A DNA stretch of 37,910 nucleotides from an uncultured Prevotella sp. (GCA_900546345.1 URCI01000026.1:1-37910), one strand, 5' to 3'; positions 16,687-24,860 are shown, counted from the stretch's first letter. Notes: generated by a model from the letters alone, not told the origin. Program-made: numbers and translations.

Positions 16687-17739
16687 TCAGGGATTGGTGA
16701 TGTTATTGATGGTCTTGCCAACTTTCTTTTGCAGCAATTTGGTCAAAGCGATGCCCCTCTTGGTTTGCTTGGCAATATCGTCATGGATACTCGACAGATC
16801 GTTGAAGAGCTCTGCTGCACTGGATTGTATCAGGTTGGGTTGTCGCTGCCGCTTGTCGCCGGAAGGATTGACGATGATGCGGATGCCTTTTTCCTCGACG
16901 TGCACATCAATGTCCTTTCCTGTCATAGCGGGATCCCCATCGTAGTGGATCACACCAGGGTCCTCGCGGTGGATGGTCAAGTGCTTGGTACGGAACGTCT
17001 TGATGCGGGAACTCTTGTTGAGCGTCTTGCTGAACATGTCGATAGCGATCTGCGGAGCTTCCAAGACATTGAAAGGTTCCATGATCACCACATCCATCAG
17101 TCCGTCACTCATTGATGCCTGTGGAGCGATATAGGCATTATTGCCATATTGCGAGGCATTGGCGCAGGTGATCAGAAAGGCCTTATAGCTTTGTGTCCCC
17201 GTGTCGTCCTTCAGGATATAGGTCTCAGGCCTGTACTTCAATCCCTCTTCGAGCACCTTCTGCACGTAGGTCACCGGTCCTCTCTTCCCGGCCTCAGCAA
17301 ACTTCTGGCTCACGAAGGCATCAAACCCCATGCCACAGGTACAGAAAAAAGGCATGTCGTTGATGACACAATAGTCGAGATCGTGCACGACAAAGTCGTT
17401 GATCATATCCAGGCTCTTTCTGATGTCACGTGGAATGAGCAGATGTCTTGCCAGCCCATTACCCGAGCCGCAGGGGATGATGCCCAGTGCCGTGGACGTA
17501 TGCACCAACGCACGCGCCACCTCATTGACCGTACCGTCACCACCGACAGCCACCACGGCGTCGAGTCCACGCTCGCTGGCCGCATGGGCCATCGTGGTGG
17601 CGTCACCAGGGCCTTGAGTCATCTGGATATCGAAATCAAACAAGTCGTGATCGATGTTTTGAGTAATAAACTCAGGTATATCCCTTTTGCTCGTCGTCCC
17701 GGAGATGGGATTGATGATGAACAGTATTCTCTTTTTCAT
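16687..17739 (-). CDS. Diacylglycerol kinase family lipid kinase (YegS/DgkB-like)
   Basis: A 350-residue protein of the DAGK catalytic family. The N-terminus shows FIINPISGTTS (phosphate loop), then VVAVGGDGTVNEVARAL (GGDGT nucleotide signature) and IIPCGSGNGLARHL; the C-terminal beta-sandwich ends with a VHVEEKGIRIIVNPSG segment. Family members phosphorylate diacylglycerol, sphingoid bases or related lipids. The next gene to the right is a divergent serine palmitoyltransferase, which makes a sphingoid or ceramide kinase role attractive, but this is inference only. The likely promoter lies so close to the start that the mRNA may be leaderless. The start is supported by the standard MKKRILFIINP opening. 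Confidence 0.88.
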   Translation of the reverse strand: MKKRILFIINPISGTTSKRDIPEFITQNIDHDLFDFDIQMTQGPGDATTMAHAASERGLDAVVAVGGDGTVNEVARALVHTSTALGIIPCGSGNGLARHLLIPRDIRKSLDMINDFVVHDLDYCVINDMPFFCTCGMGFDAFVSQKFAEAGKRGPVTYVQKVLEEGLKYRPETYILKDDTGTQSYKAFLITCANASQYGNNAYIAPQASMSDGLMDVVIMEPFNVLEAPQIAIDMFSKTLNKSSRIKTFRTKHLTIHREDPGVIHYDGDPAMTGKDIDVHVEEKGIRIIVNPSGDKRQRQPNLIQSSAAELFNDLSSIHDDIAKQTKRGIALTKLLQKKVGKTINNITNP

Positions 17740-17743
17740 AAGG

Positions 17744-17772
17744 CAAATTTATGTATTATAAATGAAATACAA
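17744..17772 (-). promoter_or_regulatory. Promoter of the lipid kinase, possibly giving a leaderless mRNA
   Basis: On the minus strand TTG (17772-17770), 18 bases, TAAATTTG (17751-17744). The -7 box ends four bases before the ATG at 17739, so transcription would start at or within a base or two of the start codon. Confidence 0.5.
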
Positions 17773-17812
17773 GAGGGAAAGATCAATAATTTTTGCTAAA
17801 TATGACGATTTC

Positions 17813-17854
17813 TGCTCAAAATGAGCAATTTGTGCTATAAATTTTGTAACTTTG
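17813..17854 (+). promoter_or_regulatory. spt promoter region with a small inverted repeat
   Basis: TAACTTTG (17847-17854) matches the -7 box, about 45 bases before the spt start. A 6-bp inverted repeat (tgctca, 17813-17818; tgagca, 17822-17827) lies roughly where the -33 region should be. No clean TTG at 19-21 bases was found. Confidence 0.45.
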
Positions 17855-17899
17855 CAGCCTAAGTTAAAACAACGTAGTGTTATCTACACCTATTTCAAA

Positions 17900-19090
17900 A
17901 TGGGACAGTTACAAGAAAGATACAAGAACTACCGTGTACCACAGAAGTACATGGAGGAAGGCGTATATCCTTATTTCCGTGAAATTACGAGCAAGCAAGG
18001 CCCTGAGGTGACCATGGGCGGCCATCAGGTGCTCATGTTTGGCAGCAATGCCTATACAGGTTTGACAGGCGATGACCGCGTCATTGCCGCTGCCGAAAAA
18101 GCGTTGCTGAAGTATGGTTCCGGTTGCGCCGGCAGTCGTTTCCTCAACGGCACACTCGACATTCACGTACAGTTGGAGAAAGAGCTGGCTGAGTTTGAAC
18201 ACAAAGACGGAGCTCTTTGCTTCTCCACCGGTTTCTCTGTCAATGCGGGCGTCATTCCCCAGTTGGTGGGTCGTGGCGACTATGTCATCTGCGATGACCG
18301 CGATCACGCTTCCATCGTGGATGGACGTCGACTGAGTTTTGCCACTCAGCTGCATTACAAGCACAACGATATGGAGGACTTGGAGCGCGTATTGAAGAAG
18401 CTGCCACACGAGGCTGTGAAGCTGATCGTCGTCGATGGTGTCTTCTCCATGGAAGGCGATTTGGCCAAGCTGCCCGAGATCGTGGAACTGAAGCACAAGT
18501 ACAATTGCTCTATTATGGTTGACGAGGCTCATGGCCTTGGTGTCTTTGGTGAGCAGGGTCGTGGCGTTTGCCATCACTTTGGCCTTCAGGACGACATCGA
18601 TGTGATCATGGGCACCTTCTCCAAGAGCTTGGCGTCTATCGGTGGCTTTGTTGCCTCTGACTGGGATACCATCAACTACCTGCGTCACACCTCCCGCACC
18701 TACATCTTCTCCGCCAGTGACACGCCGGCTGCAACAGCCGCTGCCATTGAGGCACTTCATATCATCCAGGAAGAGCCCGGGCGTCTCCAGCATCTGTGGG
18801 ACGTGACGAACTATGCACTGAAACGCTTCCGCGAGGAAGGCTTCGAGATTGGAGAGACCGAGAGCCCAATCATTCCGCTCTATGTCCGCGACAGCTACAA
18901 GACCTTCTTGGTGACGAAGCTCGCCTTCGACCGTGGTGTCTTCATCAATCCTGTTATCCCACCGGCATGCGCACCACAGGATACTTTGGTTCGCTTCGCG
19001 CTGATGGCTACACACAGCAAAGAGCAAGTTGAGCGCGGCGTGCAGATCCTCAAGCAGATCTTCGTCGAGCAGGGCATCATCAAAGGTTAA
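17900..19090 (+). CDS. spt: Serine palmitoyltransferase (sphingolipid synthesis)
   Basis: A 396-residue PLP enzyme of the alpha-oxoamine synthase family. It condenses an acyl-CoA with an amino acid; in Bacteroidota the family member of this type joins serine and a fatty acyl-CoA to give 3-ketosphinganine. Visible motifs: GSNAYTGLTGD near the N-terminus, YGSGCAGSRFLNGT, DDRDHASIVDG, VDGVFSMEGDLA, VDEAHGLGVFG, and the PLP-binding Lys at 242 in TFSKSLASIGGF. KBL, BioF and HemA are close relatives; the neighbourhood offers no kbl, bio or hem genes, and the sequence resembles known bacterial SPTs from memory. The start at 17900 (MGQLQERYKNYR) is preferred to an in-frame 17852 start lying on the promoter. 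A strong terminator follows. Confidence 0.88.
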   Translation: MGQLQERYKNYRVPQKYMEEGVYPYFREITSKQGPEVTMGGHQVLMFGSNAYTGLTGDDRVIAAAEKALLKYGSGCAGSRFLNGTLDIHVQLEKELAEFEHKDGALCFSTGFSVNAGVIPQLVGRGDYVICDDRDHASIVDGRRLSFATQLHYKHNDMEDLERVLKKLPHEAVKLIVVDGVFSMEGDLAKLPEIVELKHKYNCSIMVDEAHGLGVFGEQGRGVCHHFGLQDDIDVIMGTFSKSLASIGGFVASDWDTINYLRHTSRTYIFSASDTPAATAAAIEALHIIQEEPGRLQHLWDVTNYALKRFREEGFEIGETESPIIPLYVRDSYKTFLVTKLAFDRGVFINPVIPPACAPQDTLVRFALMATHSKEQVERGVQILKQIFVEQGIIKG

Positions 19091-19176
19091 TGTCCTGCAC
19101 ACCTCCTTGTCATAGGGGGTGGACATGAATACATATTAAAAGCAAGTAGTGCTCACAACCAATGAGTGCTACGGGC

Positions 19177-19223
19177 AAGTCTTAGCCCCATCAGGAAATC
19201 CTGGTGGGGCTAAGACTTTTTTA
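19177..19223 (+). terminator. Rho-independent terminator of spt
   Basis: A 19-bp stem with one G-T pair (arms 19177-19195 and 19200-19218), loop aaat, followed by a run of T. The stem core is cttagcccc/ggggctaag. Confidence 0.9.
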
Positions 19224-19289
19224 TTGATATTACTTAAAAACGTATTGGCATTGCAAAATTGCGATGCTTCATTTCACCATTTTTAGGTA

Positions 19290-19320
19290 TTGCACGTTCC
19301 TCGCATTGTGGCTACCTTTG
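19290..19320 (+). promoter_or_regulatory. Well-formed promoter in front of the TonB receptor relic
   Basis: TTG (19290-19292), exactly 20 bases, then TACCTTTG (19313-19320). It agrees fully with the Bacteroidota consensus although only a broken gene follows. Confidence 0.7.
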
Positions 19321-19324
19321 CACC

Positions 19325-19405
19325 CGGTAAACGGAGAGTGATCCGCAGTACCCTATGTAAAAAGATTGGTTGACGGAAACGGATAAGGAGACCCAGCCAC
19401 CTGCT
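19325..19405 (+). ncRNA. Possible decayed cobalamin-type riboswitch leader
   Basis: Just after the promoter come segments resembling parts of the cobalamin riboswitch: a small stem-like acggagagtgatccgcagtaccc, then tgtaa, and later acggataaggagacc, spaced as in the family but shortened and imperfect. In Bacteroidota such elements commonly precede TonB receptor genes. No covariance model could be run; the resemblance is by eye and may be accidental. Confidence 0.3.
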
Positions 19406-19434
19406 TCATTGTGCAGACGGCGTAAAACCACTGG

Positions 19435-19710
19435 ATGTCATATCCACCTTATTGTACCACAAAGGCATATATCGACGGCATGCCGATGGACAATTCCAAT
19501 ACAAGCTTTGGTCTGAACAACATCCCGGCTGGCTTTGCCTCACAACTGCAAGTATATAAAGGTGTGGTTCCTGTCGACTTCGGTGGAGACGCCATCGGTG
19601 GTGTCACTCGACTTGTTATGAAAAGTGACATTTTTCCTCGCTTGTGGCTGCGTTTTTGGCGACCAAATGCCTTGTCGTCGCCAATTTTGCGATTCTCAGT
19701 AAATTTTTAG
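19435..19710 (+). pseudogene. TonB-dependent receptor plug-domain remnant
   Basis: A 91-residue frame whose first 65 residues read like a TonB receptor plug: AYIDGMPMDNSNTSFGLNNIP, then LQVYKGVVPVDFGGDAIGGV, the usual end of the plug domain. After about residue 62 the sequence changes to unrelated residues and stops. An in-frame stop lies at 19423, so the signal peptide and upstream plug are missing, and the whole beta-barrel (about 600-700 residues) is absent. A good promoter lies 115 bases upstream. It is therefore a deletion relic of an outer-membrane receptor, not a functional transporter. Confidence 0.75.
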
Positions 19711-20090
19711 TAAGCTGCTGATAATAAAGGATATAACACCGAATTAGCAAAGCTTTCGCCTCGAAAAACGATCCTGATGAAAGCTTTATTAACAAAAGTC
19801 TCTATCAAACCATTGAAATGAGTCGGTCATCTCAGTCATTTGACCTTGCCATCTCAGTCTTTTTTAACCTACAAACAACTGATTTTTGCCACACAACTCA
19901 GTTGTTTTGTCAGTACATCACGGAATTTTGGTTGAGCCAGCGTGATTTTTCCGCTTATAGTCACTTTCGTCCTTTCTAGATGACAAGTCTGCGAAGACAC
20001 ACTTTTGTCAATCATTTTTGAAGCATGAAGAAATGTCGGTCGCCCTGGCACCTTGGGGTGGGGGAAGCGCCTGCTGAGTCAGGTGACAAC
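19711..20090. other. Noncoding stretch with short repeats between spt relic region and gdhA
   Basis: No gene is seen. The stretch has a direct repeat of atctcagtc (about 19829 and 19851) and a 10-bp inverted repeat (aaacaactga, 19873-19882; tcagttgttt, 19898-19907; loop 15). The base composition is A/T-rich with pyrimidine-rich patches. It could be debris left by the deletion that removed the receptor gene, or an interspersed intergenic repeat. Confidence 0.4.
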
Positions 20091-20092
20091 AT

Positions 20093-20131
20093 AAAAAAAG
20101 TCTCTTTATGGCCAGAAGCCACAAAGAGACT
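20093..20131 (-). terminator. Rho-independent terminator of gdhA
   Basis: Arms 20118-20131 and 20099-20112 form a 14-bp stem with one mismatch (agtctctttgtggc on the minus strand), followed on that strand by seven T residues. It lies 28 bases beyond the gdhA stop. Confidence 0.88.
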
Positions 20132-20158
20132 ACCTATTAATATGGATGAATAACTGTC

Positions 20159-21496
20159 TTAGACGATGCCCTGAGCCATCATTGCCTTGGCCACCTTCAG
20201 GAAGCCGGCCACGTTGGCGCCCTTGACATAGTTGACATAGCCGTCGGCCTCGGTACCATACTTCACGCACTCGGCATGGATGGAGTTCATGATGCTGTGG
20301 AGTTTCTGATCGACCTCCTCACGGCTCCACTTCAGTCGCTCAGAGTTCTGTGTCATCTCCAAGCCGGAAACAGCTACACCACCGGCGTTGCTGGCCTTAC
20401 CCGGGCAGTAGAGGATCTTGCTGTCCTGGAAGACTTTCACAGCCTCTGGCGTGGACGGCATGTTGGCGCCCTCGCTCACGGCGATCACACCGTTGGCGAC
20501 AAGCGTCTTGGCAGCCTCGCCATCGATCTCGTTCTGTGTGGCGCAAGGAGTAGCAATGTCGGCTTTCTCCCCCCAAGGTTTTGCACCGGCGACATACTTG
20601 GCTGTCGGATACTCCTCGACATACTCCTTGATACGTCCGCGCTCGATGTTCTTCAGTTCCATGATGTAGGCCAGCTTCTTCTCGTCGATGCCGTCCGGAT
20701 CATAGATGTAGCCGTCTGAGTCGGAGCATGTCATCGGGATGGCACCGAGTTGCAGGAGCTTCTCCATCGTGTACTGAGCCACGTTGCCGGCACCGGAGAC
20801 AAGCACTTTCTTGCCCTTGAGATCGATGCCTTTTGTGGCCAGCATGTCTTGCAGGAAGTAGACATTGCCGTAGCCGGTAGCCTCCGGACGGATCAGTGAA
20901 CCGCCAAACTCCTGACCCTTACCCGTCAGGATGCCGACGAACTGGTGTGTAAGCGCCTTGTACTGACCGAACATATAGCCGACCTCACGGCCACCCACAC
21001 CGATGTCACCGGCAGGAACGTCGCAGTCGGGGCCGATGTAGTTCCACAACTCGCGCATGAAAGCCTGGCAGAAGCGCATCACCTCGGCGTTGGACTTGCC
21101 GCGGGGCGAGAAGTCGGAACCACCCTTGGCACCGCCCATCGGCAGCGTGGTGAGTGAGTTCTTGAAGGTCTGCTCAAAGGCGAGGAACTTCAGAATGCTG
21201 ACATTCACCGAAGCGTGGAAACGCAAGCCACCCTTGTAAGGGCCGATAGCATTGTTGTGCTGAATGCGATAACCCATGTTGGTCTGCACGTTGCCCTTAT
21301 CATCGATCCAGTTGACACGGAACTGAATGACGCGATCGGGGATGCACAAGCGCTCGATGAGGTTGGCGCGGTCAAACTCCGGATGTTTGTTGTACTCCTC
21401 CTCGATCGTGCCGAGCACCTGGCTGACAGCCTGGATATACTCCGGCTGATTGGGGAAACGCTGCTCCAAGCGAGCTACTACTTCTGTTGCTTTCAT
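20159..21496 (-). CDS. gdhA: Hexameric glutamate dehydrogenase (probably NADP-linked)
   Basis: A 445-residue cytoplasmic enzyme that interconverts 2-oxoglutarate plus ammonia with glutamate. Seen: GPYKGGLRFH (substrate Lys), LPMGGAKGGSDF (second Lys), DVPAGDIGVGGREVGYMFG (catalytic Asp region), and a dinucleotide-binding GAGNVAQYTMEKL. Length and motifs match the 50-kDa hexameric type that serves ammonium assimilation. Cofactor preference is inferred from family habit. The gene stands alone, with a well-matched promoter upstream and a terminator downstream, divergent from nrdD. Confidence 0.96.
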   Translation of the reverse strand: MKATEVVARLEQRFPNQPEYIQAVSQVLGTIEEEYNKHPEFDRANLIERLCIPDRVIQFRVNWIDDKGNVQTNMGYRIQHNNAIGPYKGGLRFHASVNVSILKFLAFEQTFKNSLTTLPMGGAKGGSDFSPRGKSNAEVMRFCQAFMRELWNYIGPDCDVPAGDIGVGGREVGYMFGQYKALTHQFVGILTGKGQEFGGSLIRPEATGYGNVYFLQDMLATKGIDLKGKKVLVSGAGNVAQYTMEKLLQLGAIPMTCSDSDGYIYDPDGIDEKKLAYIMELKNIERGRIKEYVEEYPTAKYVAGAKPWGEKADIATPCATQNEIDGEAAKTLVANGVIAVSEGANMPSTPEAVKVFQDSKILYCPGKASNAGGVAVSGLEMTQNSERLKWSREEVDQKLHSIMNSIHAECVKYGTEADGYVNYVKGANVAGFLKVAKAMMAQGIV

Positions 21497-21584
21497 AATC
21501 TTGGTTGTTTTTTATTGGATGTTTAAGTTTGCTCTTCCTTACATATAATAAGGTATTACTACCCATACTTTTCAAATACTTTTG

Positions 21585-21615
21585 CAAAGGTATAGCATTT
21601 TTGTGAAAAAACCAA
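21585..21615 (-). promoter_or_regulatory. gdhA promoter
   Basis: On the minus strand TTG (21615-21613), exactly 20 bases, TACCTTTG (21592-21585). The leader to the gdhA ATG (21496) would be about 85 bases. Confidence 0.75.
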
Positions 21616-21680
21616 CAAATAGACAAAATAAATATCGTTTTATACAAAAATTGAAACTTTGCTGTATTTTCTTGCCGTCT

Positions 21681-21719
21681 TTTTCCACTGCCTCACATTC
21701 TCGTGTGAGTCGTGGAAAA
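21681..21719. other. Two-tier hairpin between gdhA and nrdD promoters
   Basis: An 8-bp outer stem (ttttccac, 21681-21688; gtggaaaa, 21712-21719) encloses a 6-bp inner stem (ctcaca, 21692-21697; tgtgag, 21704-21709) with a small internal loop. It lies between the two divergent promoters, outside both predicted transcripts, and has no T-run after it on the plus strand. The rest of 21620-21880 shows nothing recognisable. Confidence 0.5.
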
Positions 21720-21879
21720 CATGTCCTCTCCCAGAAAATCATTGTTGCCTCAGACTCGAAGACGTAAGTAGATGAATATCAAACCTTAGATGATTTTCTC
21801 TCGTGTGACGGTTGAATTGTATGTAAAAAACGGCTCATTAAATTACGTGAAATGCCCATGAATTATATACCGCCAACTG

Positions 21880-21910
21880 TTTGAGATTGGCAAATTTTTG
21901 CTTACCTTTG
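21880..21910 (+). promoter_or_regulatory. nrdD promoter
   Basis: TTTG (21880-21883), 19 bases, TACCTTTG (21903-21910). It predicts a long leader of about 170 bases before nrdD. Confidence 0.72.
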
Positions 21911-21965
21911 CAGACGAAAAGTTGAAAATAACGGAAAACCTTTAAGCCTCGACAATAAAGAAGAA

Positions 21966-22012
21966 TTTCCTTTTTGGAAAACTTTTGTAAGAGAGAAAAC
22001 AAAAAAGTTTCC
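21966..22012 (+). promoter_or_regulatory. Alternative hairpins in the nrdD leader
   Basis: tttcc (21966-21970) can pair with ggaaa (21976-21980). The same ggaaa is also part of ggaaaactttt (21976-21986), which can pair with aaaagtttcc (22003-22012). The two structures exclude each other, as in attenuators, but no terminator T-run follows. Confidence 0.35.
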
Positions 22013-22088
22013 CGTTTTAGACAACAATCGCTAAGACACATTCTTGAGAAAAACATTCTAACAACAATTAGATAAAGCTATTAAAGGC

Positions 22089-24254
22089 ATGGAAATGAAC
22101 AACTTCGCCATCACCAAACGCGACGGCTCGAAAGAGCGCTTCTCGCTTGACAAAATCATGAACGCCATTCTCAAAGCGTTCAACTCCGTCAACGAACCCA
22201 TCAATTTGGGTGCCATATCCAAGATCCTCAGCCATCTCAACATCCAGGACGGCGTGAAGGTCGAGGATATCCAGAACCAAGTAGAGGAGGCGCTCATGCG
22301 CGAGGGCTACTACCGCGTCGCCAAGTCTTTTATCATCTACCGACAAGAGCACAAGGAAGACCGCGAGGTGCTCGATAAGATGAAGTTCCTCACGGACTAT
22401 ATGGAGGCTGAAAATGCTGCCACAGGATCGAAATTTGACGCCAACGCCAATGTGGAGCACAAAAACATCGCCACGCTGGCCGGTGAGCTACCTAAGAAAA
22501 ACTTCATTCGCCTCAACCGCCGCTTGCTCGTCGAGCGCATCAAGAAGATGTATGGCAAAGAACTGGCTGACGAATACATCGACAAGCTCACACACCACTT
22601 TATATATAAGAACGACGAGACCAACCTCGCCAACTACTGCGCTTCCATCACGATGTACCCCTGGCTCATCGGGGGAACGACCAGCATCGGCGGCAACTCC
22701 ACCGCACCGACCAACCTCAAGAGCTTCTGCGGTGGATTCATCAATATGGTGTTCATGGTCAGCAGCATGCTTGCCGGCGCCTGCGCCACACCGGAGTTTC
22801 TGATGTATATGAACTACTTCATCCAGAAAGAATATGGCAAGGACTATTACAATCATGCTGACGACGTGGTCGATCTGAGTCTGAAGAAACGCACGCTCGA
22901 CAAGGTCATCACCGACTGCTTCGAGCAGATCGTCTATTCTCTCAACCAGCCGACCGGTGCCCGCAACTATCAGGCTGTGTTCTGGAACATCAGCTATTAC
23001 GATAAATACTACTTCGACTCACTCTTCAGCAACTTCTATTTCCCCGACGGGTCACAGCCCGACTGGAATGGACTGAACTGGCTGCAAAAGCGCTTCATGA
23101 AGTGGTTCAACCAGGAACGTACCAAGACGGTGCTGACCTTCCCCGTCGAGACGATGGCCATGCTCACCGAAAACGGTGACTGCAAGGATAAGGAATGGGC
23201 AGACTTTGCCGCTGAGATGTATGCCGAGGGTCACAGCTTCTTCACCTATCTGAGTGACAACGCTGACTCGCTGAGCTCTTGCTGCCGTCTGCGCAACGAG
23301 ATCCAGGACAATGGCTTCAGCTACACGCTGGGCGCCGGAGGCGTGTCGACAGGTTCAAAGAGTGTGCTGACCATCAATCTCAACCGCTGTATACAATACG
23401 GTGTCAACCACGACGGCGATTACCATGCCTTCCTCTCACACGTCATTGATCTCTGTCACAAGGTGCAGCTGGCCTACAACGAGAACCTCAAGGACCTGCA
23501 GGCCCACGGCATGCTGCCGCTCTTTGACGCAGGCTATATCAACATCAACCGACAGTATCTCACCATCGGCATCAACGGCCTCGTAGAGGCTGCAGAGTTC
23601 ATGGGGCTGAAGATCACGCCGAACGATGATTACAAGCATTTCGTGCAAGACATCCTCGGCATGGTAGAGAAGTACAACAAACAATACCGCAGCAAGGAGG
23701 TCATGTTCAACTGCGAGATGATCCCCGCAGAGAACGTAGGTGTCAAACATGCCAAGTGGGACCGCGAGGACGGTTACTTTGTGCCGCGCGACTGCTACAA
23801 CAGCTACTTCTATGTGGTCGAGGACGACTCGCTGAGCATTCTTGATAAGTTCAAGCTCCATGGTGCTCCATACATCGAGCATCTGACCGGTGGCTCAGCC
23901 CTGCACATGAATCTCGATGAGCACCTGTCACAGAAGCAGTACCGTCAGCTCTTCCGTGTCGCCGCCCATGAGGGATGCAACTATTTCACCTACAACATCC
24001 CCAACACCGTGTGCAACGACTGCGGACATATCGACAAGCGCTATCTCAAGGAATGCCCCGTTTGCCACTCCAAGAACGTCGATTATCTGACACGTATCAT
24101 CGGTTACCTCAAGCGGGTGAGCAACTTCTCTGAAGCCCGCCAGTCCGAGGCTCACCGCCGTTTCTATGCCGGCATCGACCGTCTCCCAAAGACGCAGACC
24201 ATCACCTTGGGGGAGCGCAGCAAAGCAAAGCAGTCCGCGGAAAAGGAGAAATAA
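22089..24254 (+). CDS. nrdD: Anaerobic (class III) ribonucleoside-triphosphate reductase
   Basis: A 721-residue glycyl-radical enzyme reducing ribonucleoside triphosphates to deoxy forms under anaerobic conditions. The N-terminal ATP cone (about 1-95, starting with ITKRDGSKERFSLDKI) is the allosteric site. The C-terminus has a four-cysteine zinc site (C642, C645, C656, C659) and the radical glycine G672 in RIIGYL. Both conserved ends are intact, so the enzyme should be functional. Two codons later another ATG (22095) could also serve as start. It is followed after 3 bases by nrdG, which makes its radical. The long leader may carry control. Confidence 0.97.
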   Translation: MEMNNFAITKRDGSKERFSLDKIMNAILKAFNSVNEPINLGAISKILSHLNIQDGVKVEDIQNQVEEALMREGYYRVAKSFIIYRQEHKEDREVLDKMKFLTDYMEAENAATGSKFDANANVEHKNIATLAGELPKKNFIRLNRRLLVERIKKMYGKELADEYIDKLTHHFIYKNDETNLANYCASITMYPWLIGGTTSIGGNSTAPTNLKSFCGGFINMVFMVSSMLAGACATPEFLMYMNYFIQKEYGKDYYNHADDVVDLSLKKRTLDKVITDCFEQIVYSLNQPTGARNYQAVFWNISYYDKYYFDSLFSNFYFPDGSQPDWNGLNWLQKRFMKWFNQERTKTVLTFPVETMAMLTENGDCKDKEWADFAAEMYAEGHSFFTYLSDNADSLSSCCRLRNEIQDNGFSYTLGAGGVSTGSKSVLTINLNRCIQYGVNHDGDYHAFLSHVIDLCHKVQLAYNENLKDLQAHGMLPLFDAGYININRQYLTIGINGLVEAAEFMGLKITPNDDYKHFVQDILGMVEKYNKQYRSKEVMFNCEMIPAENVGVKHAKWDREDGYFVPRDCYNSYFYVVEDDSLSILDKFKLHGAPYIEHLTGGSALHMNLDEHLSQKQYRQLFRVAAHEGCNYFTYNIPNTVCNDCGHIDKRYLKECPVCHSKNVDYLTRIIGYLKRVSNFSEARQSEAHRRFYAGIDRLPKTQTITLGERSKAKQSAEKEK

Positions 24255-24257
24255 GTC

Positions 24258-24719
24258 ATGCTGAAGTACGTCAACACCGATATCGTGTTTCAGGAAATCC
24301 CGGATGAGACAACGCTGGCGATCAACATCTCGCACTGTCCCTGCCATTGTCCGGGTTGCCATAGCAGTTATCTTGCCAAAGATTTTGGCGAGCCGCTGTC
24401 CAACGATGCCATCGACCGGCTCATTGCCGACAACGATGGACTCGTGACCTGCGTATGCCTGATGGGAGGCGATGCCGAGCCGCAGTCGGTCAACAACCTC
24501 GCTGCCTATGTCAAGGCCAAGCATCCGAAGATGAGGGTAGGGTGGTACAGTGGTCGTCTGCGTATCGACCGTGCCATCGACAAACAAAACTTCGACTACA
24601 TTAAGGTGGGGCCTTACATTCGACACTTGGGACCCCTCAACTGCCGGACGACCAATCAGCGTCTCTATCATGTCGTGGATAACCAACTCCACGACATCAC
24701 CTCGCACTTCTGGCGGTAG
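24258..24719 (+). CDS. nrdG: Anaerobic RNR-activating radical SAM protein
   Basis: A 153-residue radical SAM activase that installs the glycyl radical on NrdD. The [4Fe-4S] ligands are the CxxxCxxC motif (CPCHCPGC) following NISH, and there is a GGDAEP segment that corresponds to the SAM-binding GGE-type motif. Short length is normal for NrdG. It begins three bases after the nrdD stop, so the two genes are almost certainly co-translated. A very long hairpin terminator follows. Confidence 0.95.
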   Translation: MLKYVNTDIVFQEIPDETTLAINISHCPCHCPGCHSSYLAKDFGEPLSNDAIDRLIADNDGLVTCVCLMGGDAEPQSVNNLAAYVKAKHPKMRVGWYSGRLRIDRAIDKQNFDYIKVGPYIRHLGPLNCRTTNQRLYHVVDNQLHDITSHFWR

Positions 24720-24782
24720 ACGTCCATGACAAACGGACGTTCCACACGAAGGTCCAAAATCTGAACAATATTATCAATAAAG

Positions 24783-24857
24783 AAGATAGCCTAAGGGCTG
24801 AAATAATGATTTTTACACTAAAAATGTCATTATTTCTACTTTAGGCTATCTTTTTTT
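24783..24857 (+). terminator. Long multi-part terminator hairpin after nrdDG
   Basis: An outer 12-bp stem (aagatagcctaa, 24783-24794; ttaggctatctt, 24841-24852), an inner 10-bp stem (gaaataatga, 24800-24809; tcattatttc, 24827-24836) and a terminal ttttta/taaaaa stem with loop cac give about 28 pairs, followed by a T-run. Confidence 0.88.
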
Positions 24858-24860
24858 GAT

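Noticed and set aside
17909..19126. 405-residue open frame on the minus strand opposite spt
   Set aside because: The plus strand encodes a complete PLP enzyme with all motifs and a promoter and terminator; the opposite frame has no recognisable motif and is a codon-bias shadow.
19435..19710. Small intact gene
   Set aside because: The first part is clearly a TonB plug fragment that loses homology abruptly and lacks a signal peptide and barrel; it is a relic, not a functional small protein.
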